NCBI GenBank assembly: GCA_023259235.1
Contig: JAHFQQ010000059.1
Coordinates: forward strand, 1 to 14,038
Length of the DNA: 14,038 nt
Direction: 5' to 3'
Source of the DNA: Polaromonas sp.
GTDB taxonomy: Bacteria; Pseudomonadota; Gammaproteobacteria; Burkholderiales; Burkholderiaceae_C
This document shows, piece after piece, positions 6,355-12,258 of the stretch; within the stretch, counting starts at the first letter, position 1; each line of letters begins with the position of its first letter. The notes beneath the pieces were generated by a model. It saw only the letters and a program-made list of their open reading frames with translations, was not told the DNA's origin and did not search any database. A program made the position numbers and the translations under genes.

Positions 6355-7876
6355 AGTGACACGCCGTCTCTGCACGGATCGTACAGGACACGACTGCGGC
6401 ACTCTCCGTGCGCTCACGGTATTGACCCTGGCCGGGTTGCTGGCCGGCTGCGTCGCCGGACCGGATTTCAGGCGACCCGCCCTCCCCGATGCTGCTGCCT
6501 ATACTGCTGTGCCATGGCCGGCGCAAACGGCATCCGCAGCCACAGCATTTGGGGGGACGCAGCGCCTCGTCGAGGGAGCAACAATCAGTGATCGATGGTG
6601 GCGTGAACTGGGTTCACCAGATCTTGACGCCCTGATCGATGATGCCTTGAAAGCCAGCCCCACCCTGGCCTCAGCCCAGGCTACCTTGCGTCAGGCGCAG
6701 GAAGTCCATGCGGCGCAGGCCGGATCAACGCGTTATCCCCAGGTTGATGGCGGCATTGGCGCCCAGCGCCAGCGCTCCAGTCCTGCCACGCTGGGGCAGG
6801 CCGGTGATGCGCGGGAATTCAGTCTGTACAACGCCAGCGTCGGTGTGCATTACAACCTTGATCTGGCTGGCAGCAACCGGCGTGCCCTGGAAGCCCTGAG
6901 CGCCCGCGCCGACTATCGACGCTATCAACTCGAAGGCGCGCGACTGACTCTGGTGGCCAATATCGTCACCACCGCCATTACCCAGGCCCGGCTGGCTGCG
7001 CAGATCCAGGCCACGCAGACCCTTCTTAGCGGTCAGGAAGAGCAATTGAACCTCAGTCGGGAACGGGTGCGACTCGGCCAGGGAGCGCCAGATGACGTGC
7101 TGGCCCTGCAAACTCTGGTGGAGCAGACCCGTTCTGGCATACCGCTTCTGCGCAAGCAACGCCAGCAGAGCGAACACCTGCTGGCGGTGCTTGCTGGCCT
7201 GCCACCAGGTGCAAGAGAGTTGCCGACATTTACCTTGGCGGATTTCATCCTTCCGTCGGACCTGCCGCTGGTCGTGCCGTCCGAACTGGCGCGCAGGCGC
7301 CCCGACATCCAGGGCGCAGAAGCCCTGCTGCATGCGGCCAACGCGGAATATGGTGTCGCCGTTGCCAAACTGTATCCGCAACTCAATCTCAGCGCCAATT
7401 TTGGTTCACAGGCTCTGGGTACCGGAGCGTTATTTGGCAGCGGCTCGGCGGTGTGGAGTCTCGTTGCACAACTGACCCAGCCGCTCTTTAACGCCGGGTT
7501 GCCCGCCGAAAAACGTGCGGCCCTGGCCGCATTCGATACGGCGGCGGCCAACTACCAAAGCGTTGTGCTCGAATCGCTGCGCAATGTTGCCGATGTGCTG
7601 GCTGCTCTGGACAACGATGTCCAAAGCCTGGCTGCACTGGCTGCTGCCGATGCGGCGGCGCAGAAATCCGTGGAATCCATGCAAAGGCAGTATGCGCTGG
7701 GCGCTGCCAGTTATGTCCAGCTGCTCACTGCACAACAGCAGGCACAACAGAGTCGAATCAACCTGATTGCGGCTCAGGCACAACGCATCGCCGACAGTGC
7801 TGCCTTGTATCAGGCGCTGGGCGGAGGCTGGATCGAGCCGTTAGTCGCCCGCGAGTCAGAGCCTGATGACAGTTGA
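6341..7876 (+). CDS. NodT-family outer-membrane efflux lipoprotein (TolC-like channel)
   Basis: At 511 residues this matches RND/ABC outer-membrane factors. The signal peptide ends in the lipobox LLAGC (Cys37, the lipidated residue), directly followed by VAGPDFRRPALP, the usual opening of NodT/OprM lipoproteins. The rest shows the two tandem outer-membrane-efflux repeats (about 85-270 and 295-500), with family blocks such as WWRELGSPDLDALIDDAL, YNLDLAGSNRRAL, ARRRPDIQGAEALLHAANAEYGVA and LLTAQQQAQQSRINL. It would form the trimeric outer-membrane tunnel for the adaptor and ABC permease encoded at 1166-4234, although four kilobases and three loci lie between. The ATG at 6341 overlaps the cytochrome gene by 14 bases, so the two are co-transcribed. 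Confidence 0.92.
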   Translation: MDNAKVTRRLCTDRTGHDCGTLRALTVLTLAGLLAGCVAGPDFRRPALPDAAAYTAVPWPAQTASAATAFGGTQRLVEGATISDRWWRELGSPDLDALIDDALKASPTLASAQATLRQAQEVHAAQAGSTRYPQVDGGIGAQRQRSSPATLGQAGDAREFSLYNASVGVHYNLDLAGSNRRALEALSARADYRRYQLEGARLTLVANIVTTAITQARLAAQIQATQTLLSGQEEQLNLSRERVRLGQGAPDDVLALQTLVEQTRSGIPLLRKQRQQSEHLLAVLAGLPPGARELPTFTLADFILPSDLPLVVPSELARRRPDIQGAEALLHAANAEYGVAVAKLYPQLNLSANFGSQALGTGALFGSGSAVWSLVAQLTQPLFNAGLPAEKRAALAAFDTAAANYQSVVLESLRNVADVLAALDNDVQSLAALAAADAAAQKSVESMQRQYALGAASYVQLLTAQQQAQQSRINLIAAQAQRIADSAALYQALGGGWIEPLVARESEPDDS

Positions 7877-7939
7877 CTGGCCTTGGACGCAGCGGCTTGC
7901 AAAATTTCCCTGACGTTACCCTTGCGGGAAACGCATTAT

Positions 7940-8524
7940 TCAGTGCATGGCCAGCGTCTGGGGTTGTGTTTTTGCATAGGGGCCTGCGGCGTGGGCAGCA
8001 TTTTCTCCGTCACCCATCAGCAGGTTGGCGTCGTGGTCGGCAAACATGCGTTCAAGACTGTGCTTGCGTTCGCTGATGGCCGCGGCTTTGCCGGGAGTGT
8101 CAGCCCATGCCGAGCGATCGGGCAGTTCAGGGTACGGGCAGGTGTCACCGACCTCCAGTTGCCACGAAATACCGTAAAGCCACTGCGACGCACGCGGCTC
8201 AAAACGTGTGATGTCAAGCATCAGTGATTTCTGGAACGCGACGGCGTAGGTCAGTAAACGCGGGTCCCAGTGCCTGATAACCAACCGGACATACATGCCT
8301 TCGCCACGGCTGCGGCTCGATACCAGCAGCATCTGGCATTCCAGCCAATCGGCCGGAATACCGTGCCGCCGCATCACGTCGCGCACCAGAACCTGAACCA
8401 GCTGGCGCCGCAAGGCATTGGGAGAACCATCGACAATGGTTGAAGGGCCCTCGGCACGTGGCGTGGACCCGGTAAAAGCTGGTTGTGCACGGCTTTTCAG
8501 GCCAAAAAACTGTCTGATGTTCAT
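7940..8524 (-). CDS. Conserved-looking protein of unknown function
   Basis: A 194-residue protein starts at the ATG complementary to 8522-8524, preceded by GAGGA at seven-base spacing. A longer version from 8581 lacks such a site. It has no signal peptide or membrane helix, so it is probably cytoplasmic. It begins MNIRQFFGLKS, then has a low-complexity linker and a compact region (about 50-150) rich in aromatic and basic residues (VIRHWDPRLLTYAVAFQ, WLYGISWQLEVGD). It finishes with an acidic segment (MFADHDANLLMGDGE) and a Gln/Thr tail. I do not recognise the family. It is convergent with the outer-membrane factor gene and divergent from the esterase gene, so it forms its own unit. Confidence 0.7.
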   Translation of the reverse strand: MNIRQFFGLKSRAQPAFTGSTPRAEGPSTIVDGSPNALRRQLVQVLVRDVMRRHGIPADWLECQMLLVSSRSRGEGMYVRLVIRHWDPRLLTYAVAFQKSLMLDITRFEPRASQWLYGISWQLEVGDTCPYPELPDRSAWADTPGKAAAISERKHSLERMFADHDANLLMGDGENAAHAAGPYAKTQPQTLAMH

Positions 8525-8800
8525 GGTGTTTTCCTCGTCCCGTTTCGCTTGCTGGTCAGGATTTCCAAATCGATGCGCCAAGCAGTATTTACGCTAAGAA
8601 GCAGTATTGATGTTCTGCGATGTTCGGGAGTCGGTCAAGCGACTTATTGCACGAAAGTGGGCGATCTTTTTATGGCCAACACCAGTGCCGTTCCACAGTA
8701 ACGGTAACTGGCCAAACCTTTTTTTCATGGGCCGCTTTAGTCTTGGGTACGGTTTGGCGCATACTTCAGTTCCATCGTTCCACTCGCATCGGGTAAGTGC
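8525..8800. other. Divergent intergenic region with a direct repeat
   Basis: This gap separates two divergent genes and must hold both promoters. I cannot pick either with confidence. It contains the direct repeat AAGCAGTATT at 8580-8589 and again at 8599-8608 (19 bases from start to start, just under two helical turns). No convincing gene is present, although two short frames cross it without a ribosome-binding site or coding character. Confidence 0.4.
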
Positions 8801-9463
8801 ATGTCCCTTGAAGTGATTGAAGCCCAGACCGGCGACGACCCCGTCGCCACCATTCTCACCATGCATGGCCTGGGGGCTGACGGACGCGACTTTGTGCCGA
8901 TTGCCGAGCAGCTTGATCTATCGGGTATTGGTCCGGTGCGCTTCCTTTTTCCAAGCGCCCCCAGCATTGCCGTCACCATCAATGGCGGTTATGTCATGCC
9001 CGCCTGGTACGACATCCTGGGCACCGATTTGGCCAAGCGCGAGGACGAGGCGGGATTGCGCCATTCGCAGGCGTCGATTGAAGCGTTGATTGCACACGAA
9101 AAATCGCGCGGCATTGCAGCCCGCCGCATTGTGGTAGCTGGTTTCTCACAGGGCGCTGCCCTTGCTTTGATGACTGGATTGCGCCACAGCGAGCGGCTGG
9201 CTGGCATCGCGGGATTATCGGGCTACCTGCCGCTGGGAGACAGGACCGCGGGCGATCGCAGCGTGGCCAATCGGGATGTGCCGATTTTCATGGCCCATGG
9301 CACGCGTGACGGCGTGGTGCCGTTGCCGCGCGCCAGCGCCTCACGTGATGCACTTGCAGCGCTGGGTTACGCGGTGGAATGGCATGAATATCCGATGGAG
9401 CACTCGGTTTGCCCGGAGGAAATTACCGACCTGCAACGCTGGCTGCTTCGGGTGCTTGCCTGA
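8801..9463 (+). CDS. Phospholipase/carboxylesterase-family serine hydrolase
   Basis: This 220-residue alpha/beta hydrolase belongs to the compact carboxylesterase/acyl-protein-thioesterase family. The diagnostic opening MHGLGADGRDFVPIA forms the oxyanion hole. The nucleophile elbow is GFSQGA with Ser116, and the triad is completed by Asp170 (GTRDGVVP) and His201 (MEHSVCPEEI). There is no signal peptide, so it should act in the cytoplasm on short-chain esters, lysophospholipids or thioesters; the natural substrate cannot be told. It stands alone between a divergent gene and a convergent operon, and the hairpin at 9589-9618 probably ends its transcript. The ATG at 8801 has only a weak ribosome-binding site (GGGTAAG). 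Confidence 0.92.
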   Translation: MSLEVIEAQTGDDPVATILTMHGLGADGRDFVPIAEQLDLSGIGPVRFLFPSAPSIAVTINGGYVMPAWYDILGTDLAKREDEAGLRHSQASIEALIAHEKSRGIAARRIVVAGFSQGAALALMTGLRHSERLAGIAGLSGYLPLGDRTAGDRSVANRDVPIFMAHGTRDGVVPLPRASASRDALAALGYAVEWHEYPMEHSVCPEEITDLQRWLLRVLA

Positions 9464-9588
9464 GCCGGACAAATATTGATGATGAAAACAGGCGTTTGCC
9501 CTTACAAGGCGGTCGTAATATGCTATTAAAATGATAGTTAATATATTAGATTGCAGATTGACCTGCAACGACCCACAAATAGCTGCGT

Positions 9589-9618
9589 CCGCCTATTTCG
9601 GGCGGGTCATGTTTTTTT
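9589..9618 (+). terminator. Probable intrinsic terminator between convergent genes
   Basis: A GC stem, CCGCC (9589-9593) and GGCGG (9601-9605) around a seven-base loop, is followed after six bases by seven Ts (9612-9618). It lies 125 bases past the esterase stop and just before the stop of the convergent dehydrogenase. The short stem and the six-base gap before the T-run make it imperfect. Confidence 0.5.
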
Positions 9619-9651
9619 CAGCGGGGGCCCTGGCCTACCCTTTCCGTATTG

Positions 9652-10398
9652 CTAGCGGATAGTCAGGCCGCCATCGACACCCAGTATTTGCCCGGTCACG
9701 TAGCTGGCCCAGTCGGAGGCGAGAAACACAAAAGCCGGCGCCACTTCGCTCGGTTCGGCCCAGCGTCCAAGCGGCAGGCGCGCCAGGTATGCGTCTTTGA
9801 AGCGCCCGTCTGTACGTATCACCTCGGTCATGGGGGTTGCAGCACCCGGCGCGATCGCGTTGACTGTGATGTTGTGCTTGCCTAGCTCTTTTGCCGCCGA
9901 CATGGTCATGCCGACGATGGCGGCCTTGGCTGCGCTGTAGTTGATCTGACCGATGGTGCCGAGGACGCCGGCAGTCGACGTGACGTTGATGATGCGGCCG
10001 TATTTGCGCTCAATCATGCCATTTACCACCGCCTGCAGGCAGTGGAAACTGCCGTTCAGGTGCACATTGAGCACCGACTGCCATTGTTCCTCGGTCATCT
10101 TGTGCAGCATCGCGGGGCGCGTGATGCCGGCATTGTTGACCAGGATATCGACGCGGCTGAAGCGAGCGCTGACCTGTGCGGCCATGGCATCGACCTGGGG
10201 ACGGTCGGCGACGTTGCAGGAAAAGCCTTGCGCGCTACCGCCTGCGCCGCGGATTGCCGCCGCTGTTTGTTCTGCTGCTTCGATATTCATGTCGATCACG
10301 GCAACCTGCGCGCCTTGCTGCGCGAATGCGGCGGCAACGGATGCGCCGATGCCCTGGCCGGCGCCGGTGACGATGGCGACTTTATCCTTCAGCAGCAT
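9652..10398 (-). CDS. Short-chain dehydrogenase/reductase (FabG-like, probably NAD-dependent)
   Basis: At 248 residues this is a classical SDR. The Rossmann glycine motif is TGAGQGIG (11-18), the NNAG block is at 88-91, Asn111 lies in NVHLNGSF, Ser141 is in the ITS position, and the catalytic pair is YSAAK (Tyr154, Lys158). The tail VTGQILGVDGG is typical of the FabG branch. Asp36 at the end of the second strand favours NAD(H) over NADP(H), pointing to oxidation of an alcohol or hydroxyacyl substrate rather than fatty-acid synthesis; this is inference. The ATG complementary to 10396-10398 is preceded by AAGAGA. A longer frame to 10602 would add 68 residues that look nothing like an SDR and would overlap the next gene. 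It is the last gene of the minus-strand operon, 71 bases after its neighbour. Confidence 0.92.
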   Translation of the reverse strand: MLLKDKVAIVTGAGQGIGASVAAAFAQQGAQVAVIDMNIEAAEQTAAAIRGAGGSAQGFSCNVADRPQVDAMAAQVSARFSRVDILVNNAGITRPAMLHKMTEEQWQSVLNVHLNGSFHCLQAVVNGMIERKYGRIINVTSTAGVLGTIGQINYSAAKAAIVGMTMSAAKELGKHNITVNAIAPGAATPMTEVIRTDGRFKDAYLARLPLGRWAEPSEVAPAFVFLASDWASYVTGQILGVDGGLTIR

Positions 10399-10469
10399 GA
10401 TTCTCTTTCTTGGCGGATTGAACCTGGTGTCGGCCTGCGCATTGTGCGAAGCCGACGCTGGTGGAAAAC

Positions 10470-10979
10470 TTACTTGATGATCGAAAAGCGCCGGGTGCAG
10501 GTTGCATCGCCAGCGGGTAGCGCGCTCTCGGTTACCACGCGCACATTCGGCGAAATGGTGCGTATCGTGGTCTGGAACCAGTGGTCGCAGCCAGCCTGGC
10601 ACTGATTGGGTGCACCGGTATCACGGAACGAGTCCATCCACGGACAAGCGGTATGCACCAGCACGCTGGTATCGCCTTCCAGCGCCATGTGGGCAGTTTC
10701 ACCCATCACATGGCTGGCGCGCATCATGGTGAAAGCGAGTTTTTCCAGGTCTTCGGGTTTGCCGCCGCGCTCCAGATACATCTGGCCGGTACCGATGCCC
10801 ACCAGTTCCCAGAAGCGCATCATGACGTCATTGGCCTCCTGTGCGTCAAGCTTGTCCTCGGCGGCGCGCCGCCAGCAGTGGAAAAAGTCGTGGTTGATAC
10901 GGAGCAGGGCATCCCAGTCACGCTCCTTGCGCGCAAGCTGTTTCTCCAGTTCTGCTACGGTATGGGTAATGGCATTCAT
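10470..10979 (-). CDS. Cysteine-containing protein resembling the ATC hydrolase family (PF14196-like)
   Basis: This 169-residue protein has no signal peptide. A helical, basic N-terminal half (about 1-100) includes FFHCWRRAAEDKL and GIGTGQMYLERGG. A cysteine-rich second half carries CPW (Cys112), CQAGCD (Cys127, Cys131) and a final GDATC (Cys161) before the closing strand RRFSI. A CP motif, a CxxxCD motif and an L-P-x-G-D-x-x-C ending are what I recall for L-2-amino-thiazoline-4-carboxylate hydrolase-like proteins, many of which sit in catabolic operons with no known reaction. The cysteines could hold a metal or act catalytically. The start is fixed by AAGGAG (10987-10992) seven bases before the ATG, and by ATGA overlap with the 15-codon frame upstream. 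The family call is from memory and moderate. Confidence 0.55.
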   Translation of the reverse strand: MNAITHTVAELEKQLARKERDWDALLRINHDFFHCWRRAAEDKLDAQEANDVMMRFWELVGIGTGQMYLERGGKPEDLEKLAFTMMRASHVMGETAHMALEGDTSVLVHTACPWMDSFRDTGAPNQCQAGCDHWFQTTIRTISPNVRVVTESALPAGDATCTRRFSIIK

Positions 10980-11023
10980 TGGAGTACTCCTTCTTCATGG
11001 TTGTCTTGCGGTTGCTCGTTCAT
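10976..11023 (-). CDS. Possible 15-residue micro-protein or coupling ORF
   Basis: A complete 15-codon frame (MNEQPQDNHEEGVLQ) bridges the zinc-ribbon gene and the ATC-hydrolase-like gene. Its ATG overlaps the upstream TGA (ATGA, 11020-11023), its TGA overlaps the downstream ATG (ATGA, 10976-10979), and AGGAG (11031-11035) stands seven bases before it. The downstream gene's own AAGGAG lies inside it. The peptide is acidic and polar, with no membrane segment. It may act only as a translational relay that keeps ribosomes moving between genes, or it may make a real micro-protein. The sequence alone cannot decide. Confidence 0.4.
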   Translation of the reverse strand: MNEQPQDNHEEGVLQ

Positions 11024-11223
11024 TGCTGGTCTCCTGATAAATGATGCCCCTGTGCCTGCTTGCGGGCTTGAAATTTCTCCAATGCCAGGCGAATCTCGGC
11101 CAGGTTTTCGGCGCTGACTTCGGAGCCGCATTCGTAGCAGGTATTGGTCATGCGGTCGAACCAGCGACAGCCGCATTGATCGCAGGCGAGCTCCGGCGCT
11201 CCGGCGGGATTCTGGAAAATCAT
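11020..11223 (-). CDS. Small zinc-ribbon protein
   Basis: This 67-residue protein contains two CxxC knuckles, CDQC (Cys14, Cys17) and CYEC (Cys29, Cys32), separated by 11 residues, with an extra Cys19. The spacing is that of a rubredoxin-like or zinc-ribbon metal site. A charged helix follows (NLAEIRLALEKFQARKQ) and then a polar tail. The ATG complementary to 11221-11223 has AGGAG (11231-11235) seven bases upstream and overlaps the upstream gene's stop (ATGA, 11220-11223). The TTG at 11229 is less likely. Small zinc-ribbon partners accompany some thiolase-like and acyl-CoA enzymes, and rubredoxins carry electrons; either role is possible here. I cannot name the gene. Confidence 0.7.
   Translation of the reverse strand: MIFQNPAGAPELACDQCGCRWFDRMTNTCYECGSEVSAENLAEIRLALEKFQARKQAQGHHLSGDQQ
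11031..11035 (-). promoter_or_regulatory. Ribosome-binding site (AGGAG) of the 15-codon ORF
   Basis: AGGAG on the minus strand lies inside the end of the zinc-ribbon gene, seven bases before the ATG at 11023. The same motif at the same spacing precedes the zinc-ribbon ATG (11231-11235) and, as AAGGAG, the ATC-hydrolase-like ATG (10987-10992). This consistent pattern is the main reason to treat the short frame as translated. Confidence 0.5.
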
Positions 11224-11699
11224 CGGCAAGCTCCTAAAAACGCCAACCCAAGGGAATCGAGGAATTCTTCGTAGCCCGCATCCTGCAATTGGTATTTCGT
11301 CTTCATCACATAGAACATGATATTGCCCTTGCGGATCAGGCGCTTCATGATCGACAGGGTATCGGCTTTCAGCGCCTCCTGCAGCGCTGCCAGGGCCGCA
11401 TCATCCGCAACAAACAAAAGGTCCACGTTGGCCTGCTTGAATCCAGCATAGCTGCGCCGACTCGCAAGCATGCCGGCCTCATGCCCTTCACGAATTTGCC
11501 AGACCAGCATTTCATTATCGTTGTTCGCATTTTCAAGGCTAGCCACATGCTTGCCCGGCTGGATGCCGGAACCGGCGCGAGGTACGACGCCGACCGCCGA
11601 ACCAGGCGTCATTTCCGTGAATAGCTCGCCATGGCGGTCCAGCATCGCCTGCCAGTTTTCCAGATCGCCGAATTTTGATCCCGCCATTGTCGTTTCCAT
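11220..11699 (-). CDS. Unknown protein, paralogue of the product of the gene upstream (11699-12085)
   Basis: This 159-residue protein has no signal peptide or membrane helix. It shares its layout with the product of the gene at 11699-12085: WQAMLD near the N-terminus, a central strand-rich part beginning at VW, then a conserved C-terminal block (VDLLFVADDAALAAL, a GNIMFYVMKT stretch, and FLDSLGLAF). It is longer by about 30 residues in the middle. The C-terminal pattern (a strand ending in D/E-A, a helix, then RxGxIxxYxxKT) reminds me of SCP2-type lipid-carrier domains, but this is only a resemblance. The ATG complementary to 11697-11699 overlaps the upstream TGA (TGATG). A second ATG four codons further in is also possible. 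The stop overlaps the zinc-ribbon start. Confidence 0.7.
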   Translation of the reverse strand: METTMAGSKFGDLENWQAMLDRHGELFTEMTPGSAVGVVPRAGSGIQPGKHVASLENANNDNEMLVWQIREGHEAGMLASRRSYAGFKQANVDLLFVADDAALAALQEALKADTLSIMKRLIRKGNIMFYVMKTKYQLQDAGYEEFLDSLGLAFLGACR

Positions 11700-12085
11700 C
11701 AATGTTTAGGGAATGTCAGGCCCATATCTTCCACAAAATCGGCCAAGCCCGCTGATTCCAGCTCGTCCATTGTCTTCAGCATATACGGATGCAGCTGGCC
11801 TGCCCGCACCAGGGCCGGGATCGCCGCCAAACCCCGAGTTCGCAGGGTTTGCACAGCATCCTCGTTGGCGACCAGCAGGACAGCCACGTCGTTTCCAGCG
11901 TTGCCGTCATAGGCGCGAAACTCCGCCTGCATGCCGCCCCCCGTGTTGCGCCAGACCAGCAATGTTCCCAGCCGTTCTGCGAATTCATTCCTGCACAGTA
12001 CGCCGATGCAGGCGCTAGCATCAGGCGCCGGCTCCTGGTCCAGCATGGCTTGCCATCCTGTACGATCAAGAAAGTTGCTTTCCAT
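11699..12085 (-). CDS. Unknown protein, first gene of the minus-strand operon, paralogue of the product of the gene at 11220-11699
   Basis: This 128-residue soluble protein has an N-terminal block GWQAMLDQEP, a central strand LGTLLVWRNTGGGMQAEFRAY and a C-terminal block AVLLVANEDAVQTLRTRG, then RAGQLHPYMLKTMDEL and FVEDMGLTF. The C-terminal 60 residues align without large gaps with those of the neighbouring paralogue (shared A/DAA, R-x-G-x-I/L-x-x-Y-x-x-KT, F-L/V-x-x-x-GL-x-F), so the two arose by tandem duplication. The family is unknown; an SCP2-like lipid- or acyl-CoA-binding role is a guess. The ATG complementary to 12083-12085 lacks a strong ribosome-binding site, as is common for the first gene after a promoter region. 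It is read away from the GTPase-chaperone fusion gene. Confidence 0.7.
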   Translation of the reverse strand: MESNFLDRTGWQAMLDQEPAPDASACIGVLCRNEFAERLGTLLVWRNTGGGMQAEFRAYDGNAGNDVAVLLVANEDAVQTLRTRGLAAIPALVRAGQLHPYMLKTMDELESAGLADFVEDMGLTFPKH

Positions 12086-12158
12086 TTTTGCTATTGGGTG
12101 GCGAGCTCACGATGGGCCTTAATTCGATTTATTTATTGTATACCATCAGGCGCAAATT

Positions 12159-12178
12159 TATGCAGAATAATGCATATT
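12159..12178. repeat. Operator-like dyad, copy 1 (TATGCA-N6-TGCATA)
   Basis: The 20 bases match copy 2 at 12225-12244 in 18 positions; only two central bases differ (GA versus TC). Each copy is itself an inverted repeat with perfect six-base arms. This combination of symmetry and repetition is what a dimeric regulator's binding sites look like. No regulator gene for it is in the window. Confidence 0.6.
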
Positions 12179-12224
12179 TAAATTAATCAATATGCAATTT
12201 ATCTCTGATGGTCATCAAATTTTA

Positions 12225-12244
12225 TATGCATCATAATGCATATT
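12225..12244. repeat. Operator-like dyad, copy 2 (TATGCA-N6-TGCATA)
   Basis: This is the second copy, 66 bases from the first and ending 14 bases before the ATG of the fusion gene. It overlaps the candidate -10 box CATAAT (12232-12237), so binding here should block rightward transcription. Confidence 0.6.
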
Positions 12245-12258
12245 CGTGAGAGGCGTTT

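Larger units (their letters stand above)
12086..12258. promoter_or_regulatory. AT-rich divergent promoter region with repeated dyads
   Basis: This 173-base gap separates the two divergent transcription units and is much richer in A and T than anything nearby. It holds two dyads of form TATGCA-N6-TGCATA (12159-12176 and 12225-12242), a lone TATGCA half-site midway (12191-12196) and another palindrome, TGATGGTCATCA (12206-12217). For the rightward gene, TGGTCA (12209-12214) and CATAAT (12232-12237) have a 17-base spacer and could be -35 and -10. For the leftward operon, TATACAAT on the minus strand near 12137-12144 could supply a -10. The second dyad would cover the rightward -10. Confidence 0.55.

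Noticed and set aside
7896..7935. Possible terminator hairpin after the outer-membrane factor gene (TTTCCC...GGGAAA)
   Set aside because: The stem is six bases with a loop of about 15 and no T-run follows, so it does not meet the usual terminator pattern.
10399..10602. N-terminal extension of the short-chain dehydrogenase by 68 residues
   Set aside because: The extension is His/Arg-rich, overlaps the upstream gene, and ends just where a normal SDR N-terminus (MLLKDKVAIVTG) with its own ribosome-binding site begins.
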